Source of the DNA: Tiliqua scincoides
Lineage: Eukaryota > Chordata > Lepidosauria > Squamata > Scincidae
Direction of reading: 5' to 3'
DNA length: 64,000 nt
NCBI RefSeq assembly: GCF_035046505.1
Contig: NC_089822.1
Span: forward strand, 124,678,807 to 124,742,806
In this document: piece by piece, positions 21,557-47,290 of the stretch
Layout: the number at the start of each line of letters is the position of its first letter
Numbering within the stretch: position 1 is the first letter of the stretch
The notes under the pieces: generated by a model
Told to the model about the DNA's origin: nothing
Database searches by the model: none
What the model saw: the letters and a program-made list of their open reading frames with translations, nothing else
Translations under genes and position numbers: made by a program

Positions 21557-21837
21557 ATCTATGAAGATGCAGAAGAACACCAGCAGACAGCTAAGTCACT
21601 GGGCTGGGGTGAGGAGGGCCAGTTACTCTCCCCCTGGTAAGTAAAAGAGGAGCACCCACTTGGGGAAAAAAGTGCCTCTTCCCCAGTTAGTAGGGGTTAG
21701 GACTAGCAACTCATTCCTCTGATTCTAACCATTTTCACCCTCCTCTGCTAGGTTGTGTCTGCATAAGCTCTTTTACACAGCAATAGAATGTAGCCAAGAG
21801 AATAGAATGCAACAGAATGCAGCCACTGTACATCATG

Positions 21838-22015
21838 AACATGCCCAATTTAGCCACACTTTCCTGGGAGGAAGCCCCATTGCCTCTAATGGGACTGACT
21901 TCTGAGTAGACATGCATAGGACTGGGCTCTCAGGCTGCAATCCTATCCACACTTTCCTGGGAGTAAAGCCCCATTGACTCTAATGGGACTGACTTCAGAG
22001 TAGACATGCATAGGC
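21838..22015 (+). repeat. Two family P palindromic repeats abutting the SHMT2 promoter
   Basis: Copies run from ATTTAGCCACACTTTCCTGG to GCATAGGACTGGGCTC and from GGCTGCAATCCTATCC to GAGTAGACATGCATAGGC. The second ends about 45 bases before the ZNF143-type site. Confidence 0.65.
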
Positions 22016-22058
22016 TTGCAAGTTGCCTTCAAACCAGGGGGAAGAGGCTCCAGACGAA

Positions 22059-22078
22059 AACTACATCTCCCGTGATCC
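22059..22078 (+). promoter_or_regulatory. ZNF143/SBS-type promoter site
   Basis: AACTACATCTCCCGTGATCC closely follows the ACTACAATTCCCAGNATGC-type motif bound by ZNF143. It lies about 190 bases before the SHMT2 ATG, a normal place in a TATA-less housekeeping promoter. Sequence match only. Confidence 0.6.
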
Positions 22079-22119
22079 CTTTTACACCCGGTAGTAACTG
22101 GCAGTGGCGGAGCTAGAGC

Positions 22120-22194
22120 CACGTGTTTCCCTTCCTCCAGCCCACCGTCCTGGCTTCTGCTTCTCATTAGGGAGCGTGGGTCTCACGCAACGTG
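22120..22194 (+). promoter_or_regulatory. CACGTG E-box and HIF-like core cluster
   Basis: CACGTG lies at 22120-22125. GCGTG at 22174-22178, its reverse at 22184-22188 and ACGTG at 22190-22194 follow. CACGTG is the MYC/MAX site and RCGTG the HIF core. SHMT2 is a known MYC target and hypoxia-responsive gene in mammals, so the sites fit, but binding here is inferred. Confidence 0.45.
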
Positions 22195-22250
22195 GGGCAG
22201 CAGCAGCAGCTTGGCAGGGCAGTGTTGCACTTTCTCCACCTTAGGCTGCT

Positions 22251-37273
<15,023 letters not shown>

Positions 37274-37540
37274 GGCTGTGCCCAACCAGAGACTGGCTGT
37301 TATGCCCAGGTGGGCAGGGCTTGCGAGAGGCCAGATCCTGGAGTTCCTGGAACCCTGCCTCCAAGAGTCTGCAGGGGCCGCTTCCCAACTGTGTAATCTC
37401 CTTGGCCACTTTCTCCTCCTCCCTGTGCCCATTTTATAGAGACTTGAACAGCTGACCTCTTTTTGTTTATAGCAGGACTAGTCTCTGACCCACACACGTG
37501 TAATATTTTGCCCACCCATTCTGCAAGATGGGTTTTGAGA

Positions 37541-37546
37541 ATTAAA
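37541..37546 (+). terminator. SHMT2 poly(A) signal ATTAAA
   Basis: ATTAAA 268 bases after the stop, with a GT-rich stretch at about 37595-37650 downstream. A spare AATAAA lies at 37721-37726. Confidence 0.6.
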
Positions 37547-37809
37547 ACAGCTTCAACAGCCGCCTCTCTACCTTGACTGAATCAAGACACAAAGTGATGT
37601 GTTTCAGTGCTTCTCCTGATGTAGTGCTGTGTCTGTGGCTGTCTATGTTTGCCTGTGCTTTACACACACCTGCCACCGTGTATATACATACACATGCCTG
37701 CACATATTCACATAGCTAGAAATAAACAGATAGGCATACATCTAAACACTGTGCACAGGCAGGTAGAATTATACTTTGATCACGTTCACACAAACCGTTA
37801 TTTCACTTA

Positions 37810-37982
37810 GGGCGCAATCCTAACCAACTTTCCAGCATTGGCAGAGTTGTGCCAGTGGGGCATGTGCTGCATCCTGCAGTTGGAGGGCAGTCACAGAGGC
37901 CTCCTCAATGTAAGGGAATGTTTGATCCCTTACCTCAGACTTGCATTGCCCTTACCCTGGTGCTTTGGTTAGGACTGCGCCC
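37810..37982. mobile_element. GGGCNCAATC-ended MITE, 173 bp
   Basis: Ends GGGCGCAATCCTAACCAACT and GGTTAGGACTGCGCCC; TTA on both sides (37807-37809, 37983-37985). Confidence 0.8.
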
Positions 37983-37985
37983 TTA

Positions 37986-39298
37986 AACACTGAAAGTGTT
38001 TTAATTTATCTGTTTTCACCAATGTCTTTATGTGCAGGACTGCTTTGGTTTTGTTTTGGTTTTTTGTTTGATGAAGGCAGTACAACTTACCTTCTCCTGA
38101 AATGTTATTGTAAGGAAATGTGAATGCTCCCAAACTGCAAATTCTGGCCTAGCCTAATTCTTGTAAATGTTTAAGTATAGTGGTTCTCAAACTTCTAGAG
38201 ACCTAGACCACAGTTTGAGAACCACTGTTCTAGTTCATGGTAGTAATGATCTTGTGTGGACATTTGCAAAGCTGCCTTTGGAATATCAGTGTTGCATGGC
38301 CTATTGGCTCACAAAAGATTTACACTTTGAAAAGTGATGTCATGGACAGACCCTTCTTTTAAAAAAATAAGAATACATCCCCCTCTGTGTCCATGTCAAT
38401 GACTGAATGGCTATGTACCTTGTAGTAAACTCATTAGGGTGTGCCATGGTCATCTGTATTGTCTTGGCAAGTACAGAGACCCATTCTGCCATTCCCAGCC
38501 CCCTCTGAATTTCTGATAGGGAGCAAAAGTGTTGTAAGACTTTGTCCTTACCACATGACAGAATAGTAGAGATGACCAGTTTACCAAATGGTTATACAAC
38601 ACTGTGGTTACAACTTGGTAAGAGGTTATTGGCATAGGATGCCCCCCCCTCCAAAAAAAAATTACTGACAGCATTCATAAGGGCAAATGCAGCAAAAGCA
38701 TAAAATTATAAAAGTATAATTATAATTATATAATTATAATTTTATAATTATAAAAAAGTATAAATTATGGAAATTTTACTTATTTGCATAATTTTTCATA
38801 ATTTATGCTAGTGTTTCTGGTCATCCAAAGAGCAAGAACAAGGAGAGAAGAGGGCACTAAAACTCTGCCTGCCACTACCTGATACTTTATTCAAAACCCC
38901 CATCCTACTTTCTGGCTTCTGAAGTTTCAATAAGTATGTTCATGTTTACCATTGCAGCTGTAAGGGCTAGAAATTTACTTTATCAAATGGAAGCTGAATT
39001 GTATGCCAACGATCACTTAATATGCTTCCCTCTCGCCTTCATCTTGTTTCAGAGTTGTAAAAAGTCATCCTTTCAGCTTACTTCTAACATTTGTCAGCCC
39101 TGCTCACAAGATTTCACAGAATATGATTTGATGGGAAGAAGGTACCCTACATGAGACTGACCTCTGCAAAAGAGGTTTAATCCTGAAAAATCTCTGCAGG
39201 AAATGTCTCAGCCAGGTTGCTTTTGTCCCCTGGAACCAGGGAGAGGGTTTTGATTCTAGAAAGCTGTTTTTAATCTTACTGCTTCCAATATGTGGATG
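37986..39298. other. Non-genic; AT-rich palindrome and the 50-bp MITE
   Basis: Apart from the MITE at 38178-38227, there is an AT-rich stretch at 38700-38770 that repeats ATAATTATA in both orientations. No gene recognised. Confidence 0.35.
38178..38227. mobile_element. Minimal palindromic hAT-type MITE, 50 bp
   Basis: AGTGGTTCTCAAACT faces AGTTTGAGAACCACTG across 18 bases. The termini match CAGTGGTTCTCAAACT hAT ends. No target duplication visible. Confidence 0.55.
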
Positions 39299-39306
39299 AA
39301 CTATGG

Positions 39307-39466
39307 CAGTGGTTCCCAAACCGTTTCGCCTGGTGACTTCCTTCCCTTACTGGGCCATGGGCTGCAGCTACCCATTAGGGTTGCAATCATTGTATAGGGC
39401 GGTGGGTTTTCTGTGAGGATTCTGCAACTCCCTTGGGAGCCACGGCTCACAATTTGGGAGCCACTG
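39307..39466. mobile_element. hAT MITE, 160 bp
   Basis: Ends CAGTGGTTCCCAAACCG and CAATTTGGGAGCCACTG; perfect 8-bp duplication AACTATGG at 39299-39306 and 39467-39474. Confidence 0.9.
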
Positions 39467-39474
39467 AACTATGG

Positions 39475-41194
39475 GATTTAACCCACATGGATCCATCTAG
39501 ATTGATTCTCTTTGGGAGAGCATGATGCACATGAGCTTCTCTTGTCTGTGAATAACTGAGAAGGAAGGCAGTTGCTCCTGCATGTGCCCCAGAGGACATG
39601 CCAACCTCTCCATCTTGTCCAAAGGCCACTGCCTACCTGGTGGAATGAATATATGCATGGAGATGGGCCTGGCTGGTGTATGTAAACACAGGTAATTATG
39701 CGCAGCAGTTCTTTTTATGTGCAGTTCTTTTTATGACAGTGATCTAGCAAAGGGTTCAATGAAATTACTGTGAGGAGCAAGAATTGGGATCAACCAGAAA
39801 AGAAATGGTTTGACGAGAAAAGTATCTTGAGTAAAGATTTCAAAGGTGATGTTGCGTTTGTGCGTCTGAAGCAAGTGCTAGAAGAGGATTTGCAACCTCT
39901 GTTTCACATTTGGAATGAGATACCAGTTGAAGGCTTTGGAGCCCTGTGGCTGGCAATTTCAGTTCACTCCCGCAGTGTTTTTCCACCACTTCTTCCTTAA
40001 CCTTTGGATTAATACTAAAATTATCTTTGAGCCTATTGAGCCAACTTTGAGCCAATCTAGTCTCCCTTTCTTTCTCCAGCATGCCTGGGGATTCCCTCTG
40101 CTTAATACTTAATCAACCCACACATTTGTACAGTATGGAGGGAGTCTGTAATTCACGGGAAAGTTGCATGTGGAACTCATTCTCCTACCACCACCCTGCC
40201 CTTTGGCAGCTTGTCCTTATGATTAATTACTCTCACTGGTGACAACTGGTGCCTTATTTCTTTTTTAGATTGCTCCAGCTGTCCTTGTCCGCTTTCCCTC
40301 TGCTATGACTGGCTTTGATTGTTTTGGTTTTGGTTTTATTTTTGTATGCGTTGCCCACCACAAGCCAGTACACAAGTGTTTCAATGTGTAGGTTTCCTTA
40401 CTCTAGTGAAATACTTCTTTCCAATTAAAAAACAGCCATAGGGTTGCTTCTTGTCGCTCTGTGATGTACGTGTGATGATCACGTAACTTGCATAATGATT
40501 GATGCGTTCACTTTCCTTTGCATGAACATCTCTTTACATGTCAAGGAGTATCTTATAGCCACAATGTTACACTTACACACACACAGTTTCCTAAGCTCTT
40601 TAATAGCATGTCTAAAATTATGTGGTGACAAAATTCCAACATCCTACAAAGAAACACAATGTTTCTCTATATTCATTTAATTGAATATACGTATTTAAGT
40701 ATGCTGATTAAATCAAACCGTCATGGATATATGCAGTCTATCCCAAATGCCAGAAAATGCAGACAAAGCAAGGGCAGGCAGGGAGAAGAGGCCATCACCT
40801 CTGCTTGTGAATAACCAGAGGCACCTAGTTCGCTACTGTCAAAAAAAGAGAATGCAGAATTGGAGGGACCATGACTTTCCTTAACCAAAACAATATCTTC
40901 ATTACCTAGTGTTACACATGCCTGTTCAGATGTAGGAATGTACTTGCACAGAGTGAGATGCTAAACTACTGCTGGAAATTTCTGCTGCTTCTCATGTAAA
41001 GCTTGAACGAAAGGGGACGTACTGCTGTGGACCATGGGAAGTCAGTATCCTCCATACTCAGTACAAGGAAAGACACGATAGCTGTGACTTTTCTTAAGTC
41101 CTGAAATTATTTTTTTGAAAGCATATTTCTTCTTAAAGTATCAAAAGAATATCGTTTGCTTATCGCATATTCAAAGCTCACCACATCTGTTTGA
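39475..41194. other. No recognisable gene
   Basis: 1.7 kb with short frames (one of 76 codons at 39770-40000 has no recognisable domain and no splice context). Confidence 0.35.
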
Positions 41195-41370
41195 CTTGGT
41201 TGCAATTCTTACAACAACCCTGTAAGGTAGGTCATATATTATCCCCTTATTACAGAGGGAGAGGAGGTTGAGAGAATGCAGACTTGTCAATGGCCACCTG
41301 TTGAGTTTCTGGCAGAAATGAGATCTGAACCAGGGTTCCCTGCAATCACTTTACTATGCTACTCCAGGGT
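41195..41370 (-). repeat. MIR-like SINE
   Basis: TTACAACAACCCTGTAAGGT, TTATCCCCTTATTACAGAGG and TGAACCAGGGTTCCCTGC follow a reversed MIR in order. Confidence 0.6.
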
Positions 41371-42774
41371 TTTGAGTTCAGTAAGTGAACTTATGGTGGG
41401 GGAATGGGCTATATCTCCTTTGCCAGTGTGGTCATACTGTTTGTTCTGCTTCCGTCGCTGGGTTAACCTGTCACACAGGCTCCATTTCTCACTTGTTGGC
41501 TATTTTTAAATTATCTGACAAACCTCCAGACAGACCGCGAGACAGGCTAGATAGGTGGTTTTCTGATCAGACTCAGTCGTACTATTACTGGCAGGCTGCT
41601 TTTCTGACAGAGATTTGGGGTGGGGCCATTTGGTTTTGTTTGCTGTGTCATGATCCTCACAGACCAATACAGTGCTTCAGTTTCCCTCCACTTATATGCC
41701 AAATTCAATATGAAAAGCATTTGTGTGTGTGTGTGGGGGAGGTCTAGACTCTCCATCTGAGTCCTGCTAAAATAAAAACCGTCTGCACTGACATTTACGT
41801 TCTCATTCAGATAATATTCATAAATACTTTAAACAGAAGCCTAGGGCTGCTCCGACAGCCCAGTATATCTAAATGTCACTATTCTACACAGCACAATGCA
41901 GCATGAATCTTGTCTGCGTATCACTGTCAATACAGCTTTTTCTAAAGCAATGAGGACAGTGTATTTTCATGACTGGCAATGTGGATAGTTTCAGTACCCC
42001 TAATTTCTGGCGATCTAGTACAGCAACATGTTGTTTGAGTGTTAGCAGTGGCTGTGGAGTGGGCACACATACAATGTGGGTGGCCCCCTCTTCCATGCTG
42101 CTGTATGCGTTGAGGGGCCTCCGTTGCCACAAGCCCCAACAGCATACCACAGCGGCGATGGGCTCTGAACAAAGGTCAGGAAGCCACCACAATGAAAGTG
42201 TGCAGGTGGCCCTTGTCTCTCAGACTGCTCTAGGTGGTGACGTGTATGGCAATTGTTAAAATAGGTTACATGACCTGCAAGGGAAGGTGGATTTTAGTGA
42301 GAGGTCTGTGCCCCTCTAGGTTCCTGCTCCCTACCTTGTCTAGGGTGGTCCCATTCCACCTGCAGTCCCTGCCAGGCCTTCAGAGTTAGCTGTAGGGAAG
42401 GTGTTTGTGGTCATCTTCAATCTGCCATTGCCACCTCAGGGTAGTCTTGCCTCCTTTCTGGGTCTTTCTCAGCTTTGATGCGAGGGTTTCTCAACCCTCT
42501 TTCCGATGGTGCAACACAGAAGTCCCCCCCCCCCCAACATTCTGTGTAGTGACAGAGACTTCAGTGGTGCCAAAACTCCTCTTGGCACAATACAGTATAT
42601 AAAATAGAGGTCTGCATATAATGAGTCAGCTGGTTCTTTTAAACTAATATATGAGCACCCATTTTTCTCATGTCCCCAGCTCCTGACCCTGATCACCTTT
42701 GTTTTTTGCCTGCCTTCTCTCTCTCTCTCTGTTTTTCTTTCCTTCTCAGTCTTTTTCATTTCCTTTTCATATTC
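41371..42774. other. No recognisable gene
   Basis: 1.4 kb; only short shadow-like frames and low-complexity runs. Confidence 0.35.
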
Positions 42775-42782
42775 CTCTAGAT

Positions 42783-43001
42783 CAGCCGTTTTCAACCACT
42801 GGGCTGTGGCACACTGGTGTGCCATGAATGGTCCCCAGGTGTGCCGTGGGAATTTGGGAGAGGATCATTTATTAGCAGGGCCATTGGGAGATGTGAGCCC
42901 CCCCCCCCCCACTGACAGCGCAGTGTGCCTTGTCAATGGTCCAAAAACCGATGGTGTGCCTGACTTGTCAGTGTGCCTTGATAAAAAGTTGAAAATCACT
43001 G
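42783..43001. mobile_element. hAT MITE, 219 bp
   Basis: Ends CAGCCGTTTTCAACCACTG and AGTTGAAAATCACTG; perfect 8-bp duplication CTCTAGAT at 42775-42782 and 43002-43009. Confidence 0.92.
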
Positions 43002-43417
43002 CTCTAGATTACTGCTTTTTCCAACCCTCTTTTCTCAAGCCTACTGCTGTTTCAGGCTTCTGGCTTCTCACTTCTTCCCGAGGTCCTTCTGCCCACCTTG
43101 CCCCTCTATGGAATCAGAACAGCTGAGCCAATGGCAGTAAGAGACCCTTATGGTTGCCTCACTCCTCTGCAACAGCAGCAGCTTAACTAAAGCTACCAGA
43201 CACCGCTACTACCGGGGCCAGCCCAAAGCTTCCTGACACTTGAGGTGGTATGCTAAATACTGCTCCCTTTACCCAGTGATGTATCAGACTCTGCTTCTCC
43301 AGTGTTCTAGCTCAGCACTCTCCAACTTCCCACAATTCCTTTTCCTTTCTGCCCCTGTCTTCCAATCCACCAGAAGGAGGAGGAGTAGAGGAAAGCGGGA
43401 TAACAGGTCAGTGAGGT

Positions 43418-43609
43418 CATGTGTATGCGCAACCTCCTGATTTTAGAAATGGGCTATGTCAGAATGCCAGTGCAAGGGAGGGCACCAGGATGCAGGTCTC
43501 TTGTTATCTGGTGTGCTCCCTGGGGCATTTGGTGGGCCGCTGTGAGATACAGGAAGCTGGACTAGATGGGCCTATGGCCTGATCCAGTGGGGCTGTTCTT
43601 ATGTTCTTA
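43418..43609 (+). mobile_element. CR1 3' end (5' truncated)
   Basis: CATGTGTATGCGCAACCTCC to GGGGCTGTTCTTATGTTCTT is nearly identical to the last 190 bases of the young CR1 at 14905-16742. Confidence 0.88.
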
Positions 43610-44875
43610 ACAGAGATGGCTGCCCTCTAACAATCTGCTGTCTGAGGAGACTGATTCAGTTGGCCTCATGGATGGGCCAGGCCTGACTACTGCTATTACC
43701 ACCAGGAAAAAAAAGGCATTCCAAAGAAGAGCTAAATAACCCACTTCATTCTTGTCATGCTTTAAGAGTGGAGAGTAGGCTTGTGTAGGCTGTAAACCCC
43801 AATCTTAACTGATTTACAGCTAACCTGTTGTAAGGCTTATCTGCAGCTAAAGTATTGCAAGGAAATTTTAAGAGATGCAAAGAGTTCTGCTTTGATGCAG
43901 CAGCTCACAGCTTTGCAAAGCTGCTTTTTAAATCACCTTGGTGGGGATGGGAATGAGTTTGTGGTATTGATCCAGGAAATGTAGCTCTTAATGATGTTAA
44001 TCTTAATTGGCAATATAACATTGTTTAGGAGACTCCAGCAAATAAATGTACATATTGCAGCCCTTCAGTGGAATTGACTGCAAGAGAAATGAACAGGGAG
44101 GTAGGATTTCAGATTCAAATGAAGAGATAGATCAGACTGGACATGTATGGCCTTTCTCCCAATAATGTAGAATTGTGACTTGGAAGGTTGCTAGGCTGCC
44201 ACCTGGAGACCATGCTTGTTGCTTTAACAGTTCTCTAGTGGCAAAAGAAGAAGCAGCTGGGGCTTTTTCTCCCCTGATCTTTCCCCTCCATCCTCACTGA
44301 CCGGCCATGGGGCTAGTCTTTCTTGTTACAGCAGACAAGGCTGGTGTAGGGAGAGAGGATGAACCATGGAAGTGGGCCAAGAGCAGAGTGGCGGCCTTCT
44401 CTTTTCTTTCTGTGCCTTATGTGATTTGTCAGCACAGGAGACAAGCAGCTTCCTCTGAGAAACTGTGATGTATCAGCGATTGACTCATGGAAAGTTCAGT
44501 GCATAGCAGAAGGACCCAGCACTAGAAGAGACAAGATAGAGATAACTTGTACAGAGGTACAGCTGCACCTAGGAGCCTTGAATTATTTCATTCACTTTTT
44601 TCCCCTCTGTACTCTACCAGTTTTCTCCTGGGTAAGAGTATAGCACAGGGCACAGCTTAGTAAAAAGATGCCTGATCTCTGGGTTCTGATCTGGCAACCC
44701 TATCCCAGATCAGTCTGTTTCTAAACCTCAATGCTGGGGCTAAAAACAAGAGAGGGGGAGAAATAAATTTCTTTTGGAGCAACTGGGTCTCTTGATTTGA
44801 CCAAGTGGAGGGATAGGAGGAATAGGTGGAGGGGTCATGGGAGTAGTGTGGTAGGAGAAACTGTGGACGTGTGTG
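43610..44875. other. No recognisable gene
   Basis: About 1.27 kb; no exon or repeat could be supported. Confidence 0.35.
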
Positions 44876-45215
44876 CAGTGGCATCGCTGGGGGTTTGTGA
44901 GACACGCCGGGTGCTGCACATGGGGGACTGACACCACTACTGACCAAAATTTTAAATTCTTGGTGTTTTTGATTAATATTATCATGTTATATATCACTCT
45001 ATGCAATGAAACAAACCACAAAGCATGAAAATGCAAGGAAACAAACCACACTGAAATGTCTCTAGTCTATCAAAAGTTATAGCCAGAAAACCAGTGGGGT
45101 GGGGCAATGGAACATCACCATGCCAAGGGCCTGGGGCACTGCCCCAACCACTGCATGGGTGGAGGTCATCATGGGGGTGATGCGATGGTCTCCCGCATCA
45201 GGTGATGCAAACCCT
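44876..45215. mobile_element. hAT fragment, CAGTGGCATNGCT family
   Basis: Starts CAGTGGCATCGCTGGGGG. The interior ATTATCATGTTATATATCAC, CACTGAAATGTC and ATCAAAAGTTATAGCCAG match the element at 1934-2934. The right terminus is not found. Confidence 0.6.
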
Positions 45216-47130
45216 AGTGTAATGGAAATGCACAAGATCCCTTGAGGAGATAGGGTGTGGTGTCAACAGTGGCCCCTTGTTCTGGCAGGCAAGCATAGGG
45301 TTAACCCCAGGGCTCTAACTAGCAGTGGGGATGCTGCAGGGCTGCAGCCACTAGAGGCAACCAGGTCATTAAGGGATAAAAGCAGTTCCAGATGAAGGGT
45401 GAGTTTGTTGGGTAGCAGTAGGAGGAGGAAAGCTTGAAGGAACTGAACTGAAGGATTAATGGACTGAGGAACTGATGGCTGATGGACAACTGGACCTGCT
45501 GATGGACTAAGGGACAGATGGGTGAATCAACTTCTGAGGATTGTTGGAACCGAGACTGCTGGAGACACTGGAGATTGGTGTGTGGCTGCCATGCCCAAGA
45601 CCTGCTGAGGACAAAGGTGTTGCTGTGGTGGCTGGAGAAGCTGCTGCCAGGAGAGGGGAAGGAGGAGGACCTCTGCAGGTTGAACAGGTGAGCTACCCTG
45701 GTGATGGGGTGCTGCAGTGCAGAACTAGGGCCACTGTTGGGGAACAAAGGGGAGCTAATCAGCTTAAAGTGAGCATAAGTTCTCTAGGTGGAGCTTGGCC
45801 GGGGAATTTGGCAAAACACCTAGTGATGCTACTGCATGTGTGGCTGTGGAGCGATTGAAAAGATAAGTGCAGTTTCTGGTTTGAGACTTGGCAACTCTGA
45901 ATTAGGAGTGTTGCCTTTAGAAAGGAAGTGGGAGTGTGTAGAGAAAGGTGTCATTGCCACTAATGATCCCAGTCCCAAATTGATTTGATTGTCACTTCTA
46001 GGGTCTAATTAAACATGACTGTTTAAATGGCAACCATAGCCAGACAAATGGATCTTTTGTCATAGAATGTGAGGATAGATTGAATCACCCTAATCTGCAT
46101 CAAAGCCCTGTTGGCGAAATGGAAGCACTCAAATGGGAATAGAAGGTAAAGGCTGTGGGTCATTCTGGTCTTTCTTCTCTATTCCAAGATTTCCGCAGTT
46201 ATGACAGGGGCTGCTGGAGAGAAATAGCCATTCCTTTTCTGCCTCTTTTTTTTTCCATTGGAGTACAGCTCCAAGGCGAAGGCCAGACTAAGTTTGGCCA
46301 GGCCGGTGTGGTGAGGATGGTTCAGTATCCGACTTGCTTTCTTCTCTGCTTTGCCTGGGGCTTGATGCTTTTCAGAGCGTTTCTGACGCTGCCATCGCTT
46401 AAACCAGCAACAAACTCTATTAGCTGCTACTGCAAATTGGATTTGTTCAATGCGATTGGATTTTGCCTCCAGCCTGTGTGGCTTTGTCAGGGAGGGAGAA
46501 GCGGAGCGGGAGGTGTACTCACTAATAATAGTGAACATTGCAATTTTCTCCACAGAGCAGCAATCTGTTCTTAGAGGGCTGCCCCAAACTTCAGATTTGG
46601 GGAGCAGCTGGGGGAGACTGTAGGTGCTTTGTCCCCATTGCAGAACTGAGGAACCGCTGTGTGTTCTGTCCCCTTTCAAAAGAGGCAACTTTAGAGCAAT
46701 AGTGTGTTTAGTGGATGAAGAAGGATCTCAGCTTGGCACCTAGTGTGGAAGTACTTTGGGGAAGAGGAGAATGCAGATCTAGTTGCATTCAGTCCAAAGT
46801 ACACTCCACACACAAAGATGAGACTCGACACTCAAACTACATGCATGGTTATAGTTCCTATAATACATAGCGTTGCCAGGTTGCAACCTGGAATTCACAT
46901 TAACCTTTTAATCCCCCCCTTGGCAGTGAAAAAGAATGCAGCTTCTATTGCCATTCTCTTTCCTGACCCTCTTCATTCATCCTTCTCTCCCCGATACTCT
47001 GGGGCAAAGCAAGAGTCCTCCTTGTTCCAACAGAGTGGAGAGAGCGGGCAATGCGTGGGAAAAACCATGCTGCATTCTCTATTTCTTCTCTGGTGATGGT
47101 AAGGTCTATGCAAGACCTGTGGATTGCCAC
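45216..47130. other. No recognisable gene
   Basis: 1.9 kb with frames up to 169 codons on the minus strand (46179-46688) that have no recognisable domain or splice context. Confidence 0.35.
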
Positions 47131-47290
47131 CAGGGCTGTCCTTTGTGCAGGGCAAATGGGGTGGCTGCCCTGGGCCCCACACTTTCATGACGAATATATG
47201 GCCATAATGGGGTGGGGGTGCACTAGTTGAGTTTCCCTGGGCCCTCACTCTGCCCACATCCTTCTAGGGGTGACTCTGCAGGCAGCCCTA
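47131..47290. repeat. Possible hAT-like MITE
   Basis: CAGGGCTGTCC at the left and GCAGGCAGCCCTA at the right pair weakly; no target duplication. Confidence 0.3.

Larger units (their letters stand above)
21010..21700 (+). repeat. Dispersed squamate repeat (family B), split by MITEs
   Basis: The left part (21027-21132) has ACAGTATTTATATACCACTT, TTCACAAAGTGGTGTACAG and CTCACAATCTAAAA. The right part (21565-21700) has GAACACCAGCAGACAGC, CCAGTTACTCTCCCCCTG and AGTTAGTAGGGGTTAGG. A related piece lies near 35290-35375, and a minus-strand piece near 2335-2400 inside the first hAT. The element class is unknown. Confidence 0.55.

Noticed and set aside
39770-40000. 76-codon frame as a coding exon
   Set aside because: The composition is plausible but there are no splice-bounded limits and no recognised family.
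46179-46688. 169-codon minus-strand frame as a gene
   Set aside because: No domain, no splice context and no recognisable relatives.
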